A model generated the notes under the pieces. That model worked only from the letters and a program-made list of their open reading frames with translations, had not been told where the DNA came from and made no database searches. From assembly GCA_025350445.1 (NCBI GenBank), contig JANXXV010000283.1, forward strand, positions 1 to 6,026: a stretch of DNA of 6,026 nt. The letters are read 5' to 3'. Below are positions 5,861 through 6,026 of the stretch, in pieces (within the stretch, counting starts at the first letter, position 1; every line of letters begins with the position of its first letter). The position numbers and the translations under genes are program-made. This DNA is from Bryobacteraceae bacterium. GTDB taxonomy: Bacteria > Acidobacteriota > Terriglobia > Bryobacterales > Bryobacteraceae.

Positions 5861-5929
5861 ATCGTTTCCCCTTCCGCCTATACGCAGAAAGTGCCCAATG
5901 GGTTCCTGTTATTCTTTCGTTGAGACTCA
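5861..5929. promoter_or_regulatory. Divergent intergenic region between lipoprotein and methyltransferase genes
   Basis: These 69 bp separate two divergent genes and should hold both promoters. Toward the methyltransferase, TG-T-TATTCT (5907-5915) resembles an extended -10 element and would leave a very short leader; there is no clear Shine-Dalgarno before ATG 5930. Toward the lipoprotein, TATAGG (5882-5877) is a possible -10 without a matching -35. An interrupted palindrome TTGAG-A-CTCAA (5920-5930) touches the methyltransferase start codon. All individual elements are weak; only the location is firm. Confidence 0.4.
5868..5875 (-). promoter_or_regulatory. Shine-Dalgarno site of the toast-rack lipoprotein gene
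   Basis: On the bottom strand this reads GGAAGGGG, followed by AAACGAT and the ATG at 5860-5858. It is the strongest ribosome binding site in the window and settles the start codon. Confidence 0.8.
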
Positions 5930-6026
5930 ATGACCGCCACTCCGCAGTTTCTCTACGACCAGGTTCCTTACGAAGGCTACCCAATCACCGCAAGCCATCC
6001 GGACCGTATTATACCGGTGGCGAGAC
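5930..6026 (+). CDS. Class I SAM-dependent methyltransferase, N-terminal fragment (3' end outside window)
   Basis: Thirty-two codons are visible from ATG 5930 to the right edge. An in-frame TGA at 5921-5923 leaves this ATG as the only reasonable start. The sequence begins MTATPQFLYDQVPY and continues to SHPDRIIPVAR. The YD-x-VPY ... HPDR pattern is the standard opening of a family of cytosolic SAM-dependent methyltransferases that usually carry a methyltransferase regulatory domain (PF10119) after the catalytic fold. In typical members it reads YDEVPYPS.PF..THPDRLA, followed by a RVLELGCG SAM-binding motif that would lie beyond this window. The catalytic part is unseen and the substrate is unknown. 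It is transcribed away from the lipoprotein gene. Confidence 0.75.
   Translation, partial: MTATPQFLYDQVPYEGYPITASHPDRIIPVAR

Noticed and set aside
1..6026. CRISPR array, insertion sequence, tRNA, phage or defence cassette
   Set aside because: No spaced direct repeats of array type, no transposase, terminal inverted repeats or tRNA-like cloverleaf were seen. Nearly the whole window is accounted for by six ordinary genes, with no sign of an undescribed multi-gene system.

Overview
The window looks like a stretch of an Acidobacteriota chromosome, most likely Solibacter/Bryobacter-like. The best clue is the bottom-strand gene at 1406-3016. It ends in a domain closely resembling the 'Solibacter uncharacterized C-terminal domain' (TIGR03437), which is hugely expanded in that lineage. 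The stand-alone carboxypeptidase-regulatory-like repeat protein, the GC-rich third codon positions and the many secreted proteins fit the same group. The taxonomic call is an inference from family recognition; no search was run.

Layout, left to right. (1) 2-535, +: C-terminal half of an aldo/keto reductase, cut by the window edge. (2) 507-1409, +: a secreted 300-aa protein with a C-terminal BsuPI-like domain, overlapping gene 1 by 29 bp. (3) 1634-3016, -: a secreted TolB/PD40-type beta-propeller protein whose TIGR03437 domain is cut by an in-frame TAG at 1634-1636. The remaining 75 codons (1406-1633) are intact in the same frame and run to a natural TAA that overlaps the stop of gene 2. (4) 3083-5143, +: a 686-aa secreted protein made of tandem carboxypeptidase-regulatory-like beta-sandwich domains. 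(5) 5153-5860, -: a 235-aa lipoprotein of the toast-rack/LiaF-C beta-solenoid type. (6) 5930 to the right edge, +: the first 32 codons of a SAM-dependent methyltransferase that opens with the YDxVPY...HPDR signature.

The window is very compact. Genes 2/3 and 4/5 converge with a 4-bp overlap and a 9-bp gap. Genes 3/4 and 5/6 diverge from intergenic regions of 66 and 69 bp, the only places where dedicated promoters can sit. Apart from the 1-2 pair there is no operon, and four of six genes encode exported proteins of unknown role. I see no common pathway. No RNA gene, CRISPR array, insertion sequence or phage feature was found, and no defence or biosynthetic system. The most notable item is the single-codon lesion (or recoding site) in gene 3. 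Three neighbouring genes end normally in TAG, which argues against genome-wide amber recoding.
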